Source: Agapanthus africanus (taxonomy: Eukaryota; Streptophyta; Magnoliopsida; Asparagales; Amaryllidaceae). Taken from it: a stretch of DNA of 64,000 bases. The stretch is taken from contig JASDDO010000006.1 of assembly GCA_030015575.1 (NCBI GenBank), positions 204,977,632 to 205,041,631 of the forward strand. Reading direction: 5' to 3'. Position 1 is the first letter of the stretch, and every line of letters begins with the position of its first letter. Positions 11,088-21,933 of the stretch are shown piece after piece. The notes beneath the pieces are model-generated. The model saw only the letters and a list, made by a program, of their open reading frames with translations, searched no databases and was not told where the DNA came from. The position numbers and the translations under genes were made by a program.

Positions 11088-14000
11088 ATTTCCCACTTGT
11101 ACTAAGGCCATTTGCTGGCATATCGCAGACCTATCATCTCGAACAGCCTCTTGAACTGTTTCTGAAGGATGGCCTTTATGAATGGATCTGCAGTGTTTTC
11201 CTCAGTAGCAATTCTCCGAACCTCGATCTCCCGGCGATCCACGATCTCAGTGATCAGGTGATACCGCCTCAAGATGTGTCTGGACTTCTGATTGGTCCTG
11301 GGTTCCTTTGCTAAAGCTATAGCGTTGTTGTTGTCACAATACAGAGGTATTGGATTAACAATGGTCGGAACCACCTGATGTTCCGTAAGGAATTTCTTCA
11401 TCCAGACAGTTTCTTTTGCGGCATCGCAAGCAGCTATGTACTCCGCTTCCATTGTAGAGTCAGCAACGGTGTCCTGCTTGGAGCTCTTACAACAGACTGC
11501 CCCTCCATTGAGGTTAAAGACATAACCCGACATGGACTTGGAGTCATCCAAGTCACTCTGGAAGCTGGAGGCAGCAAAGGCATCGATCTAGAGGTCTTTT
11601 TCGCCATACACCAAGAACATCTTCTTAGTTCTTCTCAGATACTTGAGAATGTTCTTTACTTCTATCCAGTGCTTCTCCCCTGGTTTGACTGATACTGGCT
11701 TACAGCGCTCAATGTGTATGCTATATCTGGTCTGGTACACTACATCGCATACATTATAGAGCCTACTACAGATGCGTAGGGTATAGATGACATGCGAGCC
11801 CTTTCCAAATCAGTCTTGGGAGACATCTCTTTAGAGAGGGTGATTCTGTGACAAGACGGTAGGTTACCGCGCTTTGAATCTTCCATACTAAGTATTTTCA
11901 GTATGGTGTCGATGTACCTTGACTGTAAAAGTCCCACTATCCGTTTAGATCTATCACGATAGATCTGGATCCCCAGAATGTAGGAGGTATCACCCAGGTC
12001 CTTCATGGAGAACCTCTGTGAAAAAAATCCCTTGACTGACTGTAGCGTAGGAATGCCATTTCCTATCAAGAGAATGTCATCCACATACAAGACGAGGAAT
12101 ACCACAGTTCTCCCTACAATCTTACTGTAAATGCATGGTTTATCTGGATTTTTTATAAAGTCGAATTTTTTGACCGTCTCATCAAAACAGATGTTCCAAC
12201 TCCGCGATGCCTGCTTTAGTCCATAAATGGACTTAAGCAACTTGCACAACTTACCGCTGCTCCCACTCTAAATGAAACCCTCTGGCTGATCCTTATAGAC
12301 GCACTCTTCCAAATGTCCATTTAGAAAAGCGGTCTTTACGTCCATCTGCCAAATCTTATAATCGTGGAAGGTAGCAATGGTAAGAAGGATCCGAATGGAT
12401 TTGAGCATATCCACTGGAGAAAAGGTTTCATCATAGTCCAAACTAGGTCTTTGAAGAAATATTTTTGCAACAAGTCTAGCCATATAGGTTTCAACCTTCC
12501 AATCTACACCAATCTTCTTTCTGAAGATCCATTTGCATCCTACGGGTTTTACCCCTTCTGGGGCAATGTCCAAAGTCCATACTTTGTTGGCGTACATGGA
12601 CTCCATCTCGGTCCGCTTTGCATCCAACCATTTTACCGAGTAGCCGCTCTGAATGGCTTGCTGGAAGCTAGTAGGCTCAACACTGTCAATGATGCAATCC
12701 TCTCGATCACCGTCTATGAGAAAACCGAAGTACCTCTATGACGGATGACACTGCCTACTACTCCTGCGGAGTGGCGCTGGGATGTCCGGTTTTCTGAAAC
12801 CTCTGGTTCTACCAAGCTTTCAGTAATAGCTTGTGGTTCTGGAATTTCTTCCAGTTCTATTGCGCTCCCACTTTTCTGATTTTCTAAAAATTCAACTTCC
12901 AAGAAGTGGGGATGTAGAGAAACAAAAACCTTTTATTCATCTGCATAATAGAAAAGATACCCCCTGGAGTTCTCAGGGTATCCTACAAACTTACGAAGTA
13001 CTGAGCGTGCCTCGAGCTTGTCTGCATGCTGCTTTTTTACAAAAGCTGGACATCCCCATGTCTTAAGGTACTTAAGATAGGGTTTCTTCCCACTCCATAT
13101 CTGATATTGTGTGGTAGGCACAGTCTTGGTTAGAACCTTGTTCAAAAGATATGCAGCTGATGCTAGTGCATAACCCCAGAAGGATCGTGGTAACTCAGAC
13201 TTACCCATCATGGAATGAACCATATCCAATAGAGTTCGATTCCACCATTCCGATACACCGTTGTGTTGAGGTGTGTTTGGGGGAGTAAGCTGAGAAAGAA
13301 TTCCATACTCTTTTAAGTAGCCCAGGAACTCGGCATTTAAGTATTCACCACCTCAATCAGATCTCAGTGTCTTGATACTTTTGCCTCTTTGTTTTTCCAC
13401 TTCATTCTTGTATTCCCAGAATTTCTCAAAGGCCTCGGATTTATGCTTTATCAAGATGATTTGTCCATACCTAGAGAAATCATCCATAAAAGTAATGAAT
13501 TAGGAATAACCACCTCGCGCATGTGTAGACATTGGACCACGCACATCGCTGTGTATGAGTCCCAAGAGCTCGCTTGCTCGTACTCCGTGTCCAGCAAACG
13601 GAGTTTTTGTCATCTTTCCAATGAGACAAGATTCACAAGTAGCATAAGAATGATATTCGAACGGAATCAAATATCCCTCTCTATGTAACTTTGTCAACCG
13701 TGTTTCATTGATGTGACCCAGTCTACAATGCCATAAGAAAGACTGATTTGTTTTCGGAGACTTTCTTTTAAGTGTGTTCTGGACACTGAAAACCTGAGCT
13801 TGATTTAATACGTATATTCTGTTTTCTAATGTACCTGACCCAATCAGAACTTGATTTAAGTGGATGTAGACCACATTGCTTACAAATGGAAAATCATTTC
13901 CTTCCTTAGAAAGTAAGGACACAGATATGATATTACAAGCTAGACTAGTAACATATAAACAGTTTCGTAGAATCAATATATGCCCACTTGTCAATCCTAG

Positions 14001-14470
14001 GTGATATTCCCCTACGGATTCAGCATCCACGCTCATTCCGTTAGCAACCCTGAGAGTCATATCACCTTCCCTGATAACTCTACGGTTTCTCAAAGCCTGT
14101 AATGAATTACAGATATGAGAGCCTGATCCAGTATCTAGTACCCAGGAAGTAGAGCTAATTGGCATACAGTTTTCAATTACAAACACACCCGAAACCGAAG
14201 CCACAACGTGCTTCGAATCCTGGCTACTGTTTTTCCAAGCCATGCAATCCTTCTGCCAATGTCCTTTCCCGTAATAATAGGAACGTCCCTCCTTCCGTTC
14301 TTTTAGACCTGAAACATTTGCCTTTCCTTTTCCTTCCACCTTCCTGACACCGCATATCGGCTTTGTGGAGGTCTTCTTCTTCTCACCCTTTGCTTTCGCC
14401 TTGGATGCAAAAGAGAAAGATTCCCAAATAAGCAGAGCGGGTGTCTCCCTGGTTTCCTTCAGGTTGTAAG
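11088..14470 (-). pseudogene. Element A gag C-terminus and pol (protease, integrase, RT, RNase H), broken
   Basis: Read on the minus strand from 14465. The gag zinc knuckle is damaged (YYYGKGHWQKDC, first cysteines lost). The protease site reads WVLDTGSGSHIC near 14120, followed by the integrase zinc region (HCRLGH, then CESC) and core. RT is at 11740-12627 with YVDD intact, and RNase H at 11102-11551 has TMEAEYIA and LYCDNN. Breaks visible: stop at 13498-13500 after GGYS, a stop in the RSD-GG motif near 13355, a frame change between 12714 and 12627, a stop at 12268, a stop at 11740 and another frame change before 11551. Element D gives the intact order for comparison. No functional product is expected. 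The final codons run into the polypurine tract at 11088-11102. Confidence 0.92.
14466..14470. repeat. Target site duplication of element B, left copy (gtaag)
   Basis: The bases gtaag precede B's LTR start TGTTGGG. The right copy is ctaag at 55647-55651, one base different. In element D the uninterrupted gag shows gtaag at the matching place (about 39929), supporting gtaag as the original. Confidence 0.8.
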
Positions 14471-14818
14471 TGTTGGGTTTTGTCGGCGCCCCGGCCATCA
14501 ATCAATGGCCAAATGCGGAACAAAAACTTTCAAAACATTGGCGCAAACAAAACCCGCACAAGATCGAACTAAAAACCATATACTTGCAAACATGCAAAGA
14601 GGAATTTGGAGAGGTTATACTGATCGATCCATGTCCTTTGGTCTTCAACCTCTTCCCAAGCTCCTCGCGGCTGCCCCGACGTGATTCGCTCTCCGATCTC
14701 GCTCGTCGAAGATGATCCATGTCGAGGATTCTTTATACAAGCTCCGGCTAATAAACCGAAGCAACTCGGACATCAAGTTTGCTAGCCGAGATAACCAAGA
14801 TGAAGTAGAGAGTGTGTG
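14471..14818 (-). repeat. Left (3') LTR of element B, first part
   Basis: It starts TGTTGGGTTTTG and aligns with the first 346 bases of B's right LTR (53597-53942), sharing gcgccccgg, ctcctcgcggctgcc and gatgaagtagagagtgtg. It stops where element E begins and resumes at 46084. Confidence 0.9.
14814..14818. repeat. Target site duplication of element E, left copy (gtgtg)
   Basis: The bases gtgtg precede the E LTR (TGTTTCC) and recur at 46079-46083 right after its end (GGAACA). The site lies in a gt-rich run of B's LTR. Confidence 0.85.
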
Positions 14819-14869
14819 TGTTTCCTGATTTAAAATCAGGAAAGCTTCTGGGAAAAGCTTCAAAAAGGG

Positions 14870-15229
14870 GTCACGTGCTTACACGTGACCAGCAGTCACG
14901 TGTTGACACGTGACATATAAAAGCAGCGGAAGAGGGCACATTGGTTCCCTGATCAAGTCAAGGAAAAGGGCTTCAGAAGAAGTCACGTGCTCCCACGTGA
15001 CCAGAGTCACGTGTTGGCACGTGACGTTCAAAGTAGCAGACTCGCTCTCCAGTTGAACCAAGGAAAGAGGCGCCAGACAGGGGTCACGTGCTCACACGTG
15101 ACCAGGGGTCACGTGGTAGCACGTGACGGCTAAGCAGCAGAAGAAGGCATAGTGCAAAAGAGGAGAAAGGCTCGTTCCAAGAGAGTCACGTGTCCACACG
15201 TGACCATGAGTCACGTGGTCACACGTGAC
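14870..15229. promoter_or_regulatory. Array of eight CACGTG double palindromes in E 5' LTR
   Basis: Eight sites of form GTCACGTG-N4-CACGTGAC begin at 14870, 14895, 14982, 15006, 15083, 15108, 15185 and 15210. They form four pairs; members of a pair are 24-25 bp apart and pairs recur every 101-112 bp. Within each site the two CACGTG cores are 10 bp apart centre to centre, one helical turn. CACGTG is the G-box core bound by plant bZIP and bHLH factors. The copy in the 3' LTR is at 32572-32931, where one core has changed to CACATG. Binding is inferred. Confidence 0.85.
14916..14923 (+). promoter_or_regulatory. Candidate TATA box of element E (TATAAAAG)
   Basis: TATAAAAG lies two bases after the first pair of CACGTG palindromes. 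Only the first of the four 102-bp units has it. A second candidate is at 15548; the sequence alone does not decide which is used. Confidence 0.45.
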
Positions 15230-15254
15230 CAGCTTTCAAAGCCCATTTTTCTAA

Positions 15255-16230
15255 CAGAATTAAATTCTGAAAGAGATTCAAATCTTCCCAAAGGAAAGCA
15301 GTTATCTGGAACCGATCAAATTAAAGATTCAGAGATGATTAAATATCATCTATCTATGGAAAAAGCTCGAGTTTGGAAAGATTTCCCCCTTAAATCTAAC
15401 CAAAATAACAAAGGAGAATCTCTGGATTTAAAATCCAATGGTGAATAAAATTCACCTAATAATCCAAAGGTCCAGAACGAATGAAGGATGCAAATCAAAT
15501 CTCTCAATGAAGATTAATCGAAAACTGATTGATTCGGCTGCTTCTCCTATAAATAGGAGCCAGGACACACAAAAAAGAGATATACGCAGAGGGAAGAAAA
15601 AGGAGAGAGCCTTGATACTTGGAGGAATTTGGAGCTTCTGCAAAAAGAAAACCCTAGGTAAGAAAGGGAAGGCTTTTTGAAAGAAGGAGAATATAATTCT
15701 CAACAGAGTTTAACTCTGACAAAATAAAAAAACAGAAGAACATATTTCTTCTCTCTTTGATAGAGGATCTGTAAAGAGCACATCTCCCCTTGAAGTTGAG
15801 AATTTTATTCTCGATGGGTTGAGATCCTGCCATGCAGATCCAAAACATAGAGAGGGAATGCAAGCACGAGAATTTAACTCTCACAAAACTATAGGAATTT
15901 ATTTCCTTTAAAATAAAATTAGGGCTTGACCCTATATCATGGGAATTTAATTCCTTCAGAACAAAGAGAAACAGGGTTTAACCCTAATTAAGAACCTGGT
16001 TCTGTTGAAACAGCGGGAATCTAATTCCCTTAATCATAATTTAACAGAGAATGGGAGTATAATTCCTTAAAAGCTTTTATTAGGGTTTAACCTTATTCAG
16101 TTCTTCGCATATATGAGGAATTTAATTCCTACAGAAAATTCAGAGTTCAACTCTGTTCCAGAATATAAGTCTTCAAAAGGATGTAGGAATTTAAATTCCT
16201 CTGAAATTTAAAGCTCGAGGAATTTAATTC
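15255..16230. repeat. Zone of TTNAA-centred palindromes with varied arms in E 5' LTR
   Basis: About fifteen to twenty imperfect or perfect palindromes of 13-17 bp lie here. Examples are CAGAATTAAATTCTG (15255), GAGAATATAATTCTC (15687), CAGAGTTTAACTCTG (15704), GGGAATCTAATTCCC (about 16016) and CAGAGTTCAACTCTG (about 16141). The arms differ but remain complementary, and the centre is nearly always TT-N-AA. The zone lies downstream of both candidate TATA boxes, except for its first members, so most of it should be transcribed. Confidence 0.8.
15548..15555 (+). promoter_or_regulatory. Candidate TATA box of element E (TATAAATA) within a palindrome
   Basis: TATAAATA sits inside CTCCTATAAATAGGAG, a 7-bp inverted repeat. 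Purine-rich leader-like sequence follows (15570-15620). If used, the array of eight CACGTG sites would lie 320-680 bp upstream as an enhancer. It is conserved in the 3' LTR at 33250. Confidence 0.55.
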
Positions 16231-16276
16231 CTGAGAAAGATCAACAGATTCTCTGAACAATATACATAGAGGCAGG

Positions 16277-16482
16277 GTCACGTGTCACCACGTGACCCCC
16301 TCAAAAGAGCTACAGAAAGCCCTTTGAGGCAGTCCCCCACGTGACCCACATGACCCTTGACAGAAACTCTAATACATAGGCATATGAACGCCCGTCACGT
16401 GATGGCACGTGATTTCCTGAAAGATGCAGCGATTTCAGCAGAATAAATGGAAAGAGGGCGTTCTCACGTGTTGCCACGTGAC
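16277..16482. repeat. Second group of CACGTG palindromes in E 5' LTR
   Basis: Sites of the GTCACGTG-N4-CACGTGAC type occur at 16277, 16394 and 16463, with a degenerate one near 16336. They are spaced about 58-69 bp. They separate the TTNAA zone from the 56-bp palindrome array. Confidence 0.8.
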
Positions 16483-16491
16483 CCCTTTTGC

Positions 16492-16845
16492 CTTAGTGTT
16501 CAACACTAAGTTGGAATTCTTGAACACAGTACTGAAACACTGTTGGGCCTTAGTGTTCAACACTAATCAAAGAACCTTATTTACAGTGTTAAACATTGAT
16601 TACCTTAGTGTTTGACACTAATCCGAGATCTCCATTATAGTGTTCAACACTGACTACCTTAGTGTTTAACACTAATTTGAGAGCTCTGTTGCCGATGCTT
16701 GATACCGATCTGTTTTAGTGTTTAACACTAATCGGAAAGCCTTGTTGCTGGTGTTTAACACCAATTATCTTTTAGTGTTAAACACTAATTTGTCAACCTC
16801 ATTCCCAGTGTTCAACACTGATTGCTCTGAAGTGTTTAAACACTA
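16492..16845. repeat. Tandem array, about 56 bp per unit, alternating two palindrome types
   Basis: Thirteen palindromes are evenly placed at about 16492, 16527, 16549, 16584, 16604, 16637, 16658, 16691, 16714, 16748, 16771, 16805 and 16829. Spacing alternates about 34 and 22 bp, giving roughly 56 bp per double unit. Odd members have the form TTAGTGTTNAACACTAA, even members CAGTGTTNAACACTG or a variant such as CTGGTGTTTAACACCAA. The copy in the 3' LTR is interrupted after the fifth palindrome by element D (34327-44477). Confidence 0.85.
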
Positions 16846-17181
16846 GGCTTTGGCCCAATTGGCTAAAGGGATAGAGGCAAAGCCTCTCCCTCAATGGATC
16901 CACGAGAAATCAATATTCCAGACATGATAGGACTTAGCCCAAGCTGGCCATAAGTCCTCAATTCGTAATTAACTGGGCCAATGGGCTCATAATATATTTA
17001 ATGGGTCTTGATCCTAAATTGGGCCAGGGACTACTCAAGCCATTCCGGTCCTAGGGTACATCTCTTCACTCCTTTGATACTTGGCATTGTAATCCCTCAA
17101 TGTCTTCAAAGAGGTGACGGGTCCCGACGACCACTCATGATATGGACTGTGGGGTCCTTAAACCCATGTCTAATGCAAAAT

Positions 17182-17403
17182 TCCTGGTTACGTGGAACGC
17201 GGATAACGTCACTCTTTGACCCTGTGGAAAACGCCCAGAGCGGAGCCTAGTCCTCGCCGAGCACGGCAGTGAACCCGTGTGAAGCATCTTGTGCAAAATC
17301 CCCGGTTACGTGGAACGTGGATAACGTCACTCTTTGACCCCGCGGAAAACGCCCAGAGCGGAGCCTGGTCCTCGCCAAGCACGGCAGTGAACCCGTGTGA
17401 AGC
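17182..17403. repeat. Two 118-bp tandem units in E 5' LTR
   Basis: Units start at 17182 and 17300 (ggttacgtggaacg to tgtgaagcatc). The 3' LTR has only one unit (from about 45041). The same unit is amplified in E's 3' region at 29411-30330, where a 53-bp addition makes most units 171 bp. Confidence 0.88.
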
Positions 17404-17489
17404 ATCCAGAGCACATACCGGACTGTGGAGTCCTTAAACCCATGGACTATGACGTCCTTAACCTTGACCGAGATGTCTTAAAACTAACA

Positions 17490-17570
17490 ATGGACCGCAA
17501 TGTCCTTAAACTACCCATGGACCGCAATGTCCTTAAACTACCCATGGACCGCAATGTCCTTAAACTACCC
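17490..17570. repeat. 27-bp tandem repeat, three copies, in E 5' LTR
   Basis: The unit atggaccgcaatgtcc plus ttaaactaccc repeats at 17490, 17517 and 17544. A close variant is repeated six times at 27853-28014 in the 3' region. Each unit contains a small inverted repeat GGAC-N6-GTCC. Confidence 0.9.
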
Positions 17571-18370
17571 ATATGCTCTTTTGTCGGATCTAAACGGTCC
17601 CGTTTAAGTTGATCTTAGCCTTAAAGATGGCTAACGTATCCTTAAACCTTCAAACAGACTGGACTATGAATCCCCCCCAATTAACTCTGGCTCGAGGGTA
17701 CATCTCTGAACTCCTCTGACATCCGTCGTTGTAATCCTTCAACGTCATTAGAGAGGTGACGGGTCCCGACGGCCACACATACGATGGACCACTATGTCCC
17801 TAAACTGGAACAATAGAGCCCAAATGCTCTTTCGTCGGATCTAAACGATCCCGTTAAGTTGATCTTAGTCTCAACGTTAGACTAACGTATCCTTAACAAA
17901 CGTTTGAGTTGATCTTAGCCTCAAGTATGGCTGACGTATCCTCAAACCAAACCCCCAAACCCAAATCTAAGAAGATACGAATTTGGACTAGTCCACGCCC
18001 TACGGGCGACGACATAACTCAGTCTCCGTAAACAATCCACGGGCAACAAAACACAAAACAAACACCCACGACACGAAGTGACCAGCTGGAGAAGGAAAAA
18101 GTTGTTACCGCGATGCGGTAGCGTAATTAACTGCAGGGGCTTGCGCCTGCAGGGAAGAGCGTCCCCACAATCAAAAACCCCTCAAACGAGGGGGAATCTG
18201 ACGAAGTCTGCTACATCGGACGCATCCGTTTAAACCTTCGATACATGGTGCCATAAATCAACTTGGCATCTTTGGAGAGGTGAACGGATAGCACCAATTA
18301 GCATCTGCCCTGAATCTCAGTGCCAAGACATCGCAGTCTTGTGCGCCGTCTTTCGGAGGGGAACAGATTC

Positions 18371-18389
18371 TGGCACGCCCGGTGGGACC
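18371..18389 (+). other. Primer binding site of element E
   Basis: TGGCACGCCCGGTGGGACC follows the LTR end after a 5-bp spacer (gattc). Its position and opening TGG fit a primer site. I do not assign the tRNA. Confidence 0.7.
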
Positions 18390-18517
18390 TTTTCCTCTTT
18401 CCACTCCACACTTCGTGTGTCGTGATTCGCGAACCAATCGCGGTTCGCTAATAGTTGCCCTTGGGTTTCAAGATACTAAGAATTGGCGTCTTGCTTATTG
18501 CAGAAAGCAAAGGATCG

Positions 18518-21500
18518 ATGGCTTCTACTTCTGCGAAATTCTCCAACTGCTCAAACTGCAATTACGACCAACGCTTTACCTCGCCAGGAGGTATAGCCTA
18601 TGGACCCTAAGCTGCTTCGTTGTTCACAATGTCGGTGGACCAAGTGACTCAAGCCACTACCGGATTGTTCTTTGGGACTATACTCCCCCCATCAAGCTTC
18701 GTGGCGCCGGTGCTGACAAAGGAAGCTCTCAAGAAGTCGGTCTTTGATCGCTTACCCCTGCCGCGGCTCCTCTCAACGAGTCGCCCAACGTCAACGCCTC
18801 GGTCTTCTCTAGATTGGGCCAGAAATCATGCGAACTCATCATGGGGCCTACAATCTCAGAGGAGGCTACTTCTAAGAAAGTGGCCGCTCCTACCCCCAAA
18901 ATTGCCAAGGTGGCTTCTCCGGCCAAAAATTCGGTCTTTACAAGATTGACGGCTTCGGCTCCCGCTCCTACTGCCCAGAAGACATCGGTCTTTGACAGGC
19001 TAACACCAACAACAAACCCCCACCCACACAGGGGGCAAGACGAAGCCATTCTCACCGCTGAACCAGCACCGTCCGCTCGATGCGCTCGACGTCGTCATTG
19101 GCGCCGAATAAGGAAGGCTGGGGGCAACTCCCCCTCCGGATTGACTCCACCAGCCCCGGTGGCAGAAGTTAATGCTGCTGTTCCAACTAGGAACAGCTTC
19201 GAGATGCTAAATAAGGTGCGAAGGAATTCCCCTACTGCAGTGCTAAAGAGGTCTCCTCCCTCATTAAAAAAGGTTGTGGAAATAGAATCAGAACAGCCCC
19301 GGTCTCCTCAACGGCTGTCTTCCAAAATCTATAAGGTTTGGCGGCAGGCCCGAGACTCGATCGTCGATCCAAACTTCTCCCGCCAGCACAAGAAGCTAAA
19401 AATCAAACCGGAGGCCGGTCATCAGGCTAAACCCCGAAAGGCTATCTGGACGCCCACCTCAACGGCCCCCTCAACCTCCATGACTCATAAAAGGAGGAGG
19501 CCAGAAAAGATCCCTCACCATGCAACAAAAGCTAAAAGCACTGAGCCCAAACGCCCTAAGTCTGGGGGCATGAGGGTGCACACTGTTTATATGGCTTTTG
19601 GAAAGGAGGAAAGCCGCACCTCCACGGGCCACCGACCGCTGACCCGATCCGTGACGAAAGCCCAGGAGCAGCAACAAAAGCTTCAAGAACTGATGAATGC
19701 TATGGCCGCACTTACCAGGCCAAAAGAAAGCCCAGAAACGTCCTCAGACGCACGCCAGGAGGAGGAAACCGACGCTGAATTCCTTCGCCGGACACTGGAG
19801 AAAAAGGACAAAGAGGCTGCTGAACAAGCGGCCAACATACAGCGTATGGGCCTTCTCTTCCAAGATATGATAGGAATGATGATCCAGCAGGACCTACCCG
19901 CCGACGATCTCCCAATCGTTCTGGAAGACGACCGGGAAGAAACGTCAAATCCACCACCAGCCCTCTCGACGGCCAAGGAGGAGACAATCTCTAAAGCTGA
20001 CTTGGCTGACTACATAGCCCAGCAAATCCGGGTCCATCATGCGACTGAAGCAGCTGGTCAAGTCGTGAAAACGGGGCGGCCGTATCCGAGCTGGTACGAT
20101 CAAATCAAATACCCGCAAGGCTATACGATACCGAAATTCCATGTGTATAAGGGGACCGGCAATCCCCATCAACACGTCGCCCAGTTCCGGGCCCTCTGCG
20201 GTAACACCGGCGGTGATGATAAACTGTTACTCCGTCAGTTCGTTGGCAGCTTATCAGAAACAGCGTTCGAATGGTATTCGGAACTCCCGAACGATTCCAT
20301 CAAAACGTTCGCTGAAATGGAGTTGTTATTCACTCAGCGGTTCGCAAGTGCCAGCGAGCGCACTCCAACGACTGCATTGATTAACGCCAGGGTAAAACCA
20401 GGCGAAACCTGGGTCCAGTATGCTATACGCTGGCGGAATTTGTGGTCGAGATGCGAGCAACGCATTGAGGAGGCACCCGCGGTGGGCATGTTCGTGGGAA
20501 CCCTAGACCCCCACGCAACTATTTCCCAGTTCATGATGTTCTTTAAGCCAACCACATTCCAGGCTTTAATCGACAAGTTGGCTCAGATGGACCAGATGGG
20601 TCATAGACCACCTCCCCCGAAGTCGGAACCTCGGAATGACAAGGGTAAAGGAAGGGCAACCTTTGTCGCGAATGCCCAACAGCAACCTAACGCCCCGAAA
20701 CCGGCAGATCAATTAGAAGAAAGACGCCGGTATTATAATGAAAAGATGAAGCGTCCCTACTCGTTCCCACGAGACAAGACGAAACGGTTATTCGAGCTGG
20801 AAATACGCAACAGACTTATAAACCTACCAAATCCAAGGCGACCGCCACAACCCACCGAGGTGAATAACCCTAACTATTGCCCTTACCATCAAACGGTAAG
20901 TCATCCGATTGAAGATTGCTTCGTCTTCAAAGGATGGATTGAAGATCAATACCTCCAGGGGAAGTTTGTACTGTCCGAAAAGTGGAAGGTGAACCCACCA
21001 CAACCGCATACTCCTAAGAAAGCAGATACACCGGGGGCAACCTGCTCCTTTATTGAAGAAGCTCTATGGGAGGTCGTACTATCAACGAAAACAAAAAGAA
21101 TGCTGAGAGACCTTCACGCGTGCCCTGCGATCGAATGGAAGGACCCTCTTGAACCTCAAATTATCGAAGGGATGTTGAAGCCCCGCACAACTACGAAGAC
21201 TCGTGATAAGGGCCCAAATACTCACGCCCAGCCGTCAAAAGCTTCGAAGAAAAAGAAGAAGAAATCCAAGAAGCCCGCGAAGCTTGGAGACGAGCGCACG
21301 AAATTGCAAAAGCAAATCGACGCGCTGGAAGAATACAATCAAAAGGCGCGAATCCCTGTCACACTGCAAGAGTTCCTCAACCACATCTTTCAAGAGGGAG
21401 ATGATGAAGAGAGCTCATCGGATGAATCCGAAGAGTATGTGGCGAGTTGTAACGTAATCTCCCACTCGTTTACCGATGATGAGAAAACTCCTGACGCTAA

Positions 21501-21933
21501 GAAGCTAGAGGCAGAACCTGAACCAGAGCGTGCGTGGCTGACAAATGAAATGATCAATGCCTTTCTAGACGAGATTCGGCTAAAGAGTAAAGCGGATCAG
21601 GAGCGTGAGATGGCAGCGTCAGAAGGAACCAAATGCAGGCGACTGAACGGAAGAGTTGAACTACCCCCGCCAGAGCGAATGGCATCCGAAGTAGACAAGA
21701 AGATATTCAAGACGAGGAAAAGGTTTGCCAAAGCCATGTCAATGGGGATGAAGCTACCACCCTCGGAAGGAAACACACATGATGGGGTGGAGAGGCATCC
21801 TGATTATTGCGTATATCATCGGAAAATATCACACCCCACAGAGGAGTGCGACGCCTTTAAGATATGGTGGCAAGGATATGTTGCTCGTCGGCAACATTTT
21901 AAGCGCATGAAACGCAAGAGCCGTCGGGAATGA
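18518..21933 (+). pseudogene. gag: Element E gag, Tat lineage (broken near the N-terminus)
   Basis: Gag forms the particle and binds element RNA. I place the start at ATG 18518, giving MASTSAKF, because its frame continues into sequence matching the later repeats of the form SVFDRL. In that frame there is a TAA at 18608-18610 and a minus-one frame change near 18752; the remaining frame, from about 18754 to 21933, is open. The capsid-like gag domain spans about 20050-20600 (FHVYKGTGNP, FVGSLSETAFEWY, LLFTQRFAS). Two C-x2-H-x4-H-x4-C motifs follow, near 20878 and 21807. A lysine-rich stretch is at 21240-21300. The frame ends with TGA at 21931; pol continues in the same frame. Confidence 0.9.

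Larger units (their letters stand above)
14819..18365 (+). repeat. 5' LTR of element E (3,547 bp)
   Basis: It starts TGTTTCCTGA and ends GGGGAACA, followed after a short spacer by the primer site. It is exceptionally rich in short palindromes (see separate entries). Compared with the 3' LTR (3,402 bp without D and its extra duplication copy) it is 145 bp longer, which equals one extra 118-bp repeat plus one extra 27-bp repeat. Over the first 1.8 kb I count roughly 20 substitutions between the two LTRs, about 1.2%. Confidence 0.93.

Noticed and set aside
11060..11692. Plus-strand frames over the Copia RNase H region of A
   Set aside because: They are shadows of the minus-strand pol frame.
15452..15703. 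Small phenylalanine-rich minus-strand frame in the E LTR
   Set aside because: It is the complement of a purine-rich leader and is repeated in the other LTR for that reason only.
14870..16845. CRISPR-like array of repeated palindromes
   Set aside because: There are no constant repeats with unique spacers and no cas genes; the repeats lie inside a retrotransposon LTR of a eukaryote.
18382..18747. Plus-strand frame starting next to the PBS of E
   Set aside because: It is a different frame from the gag continuation with SVFDRL motifs; ATG 18518 fits the gag better.
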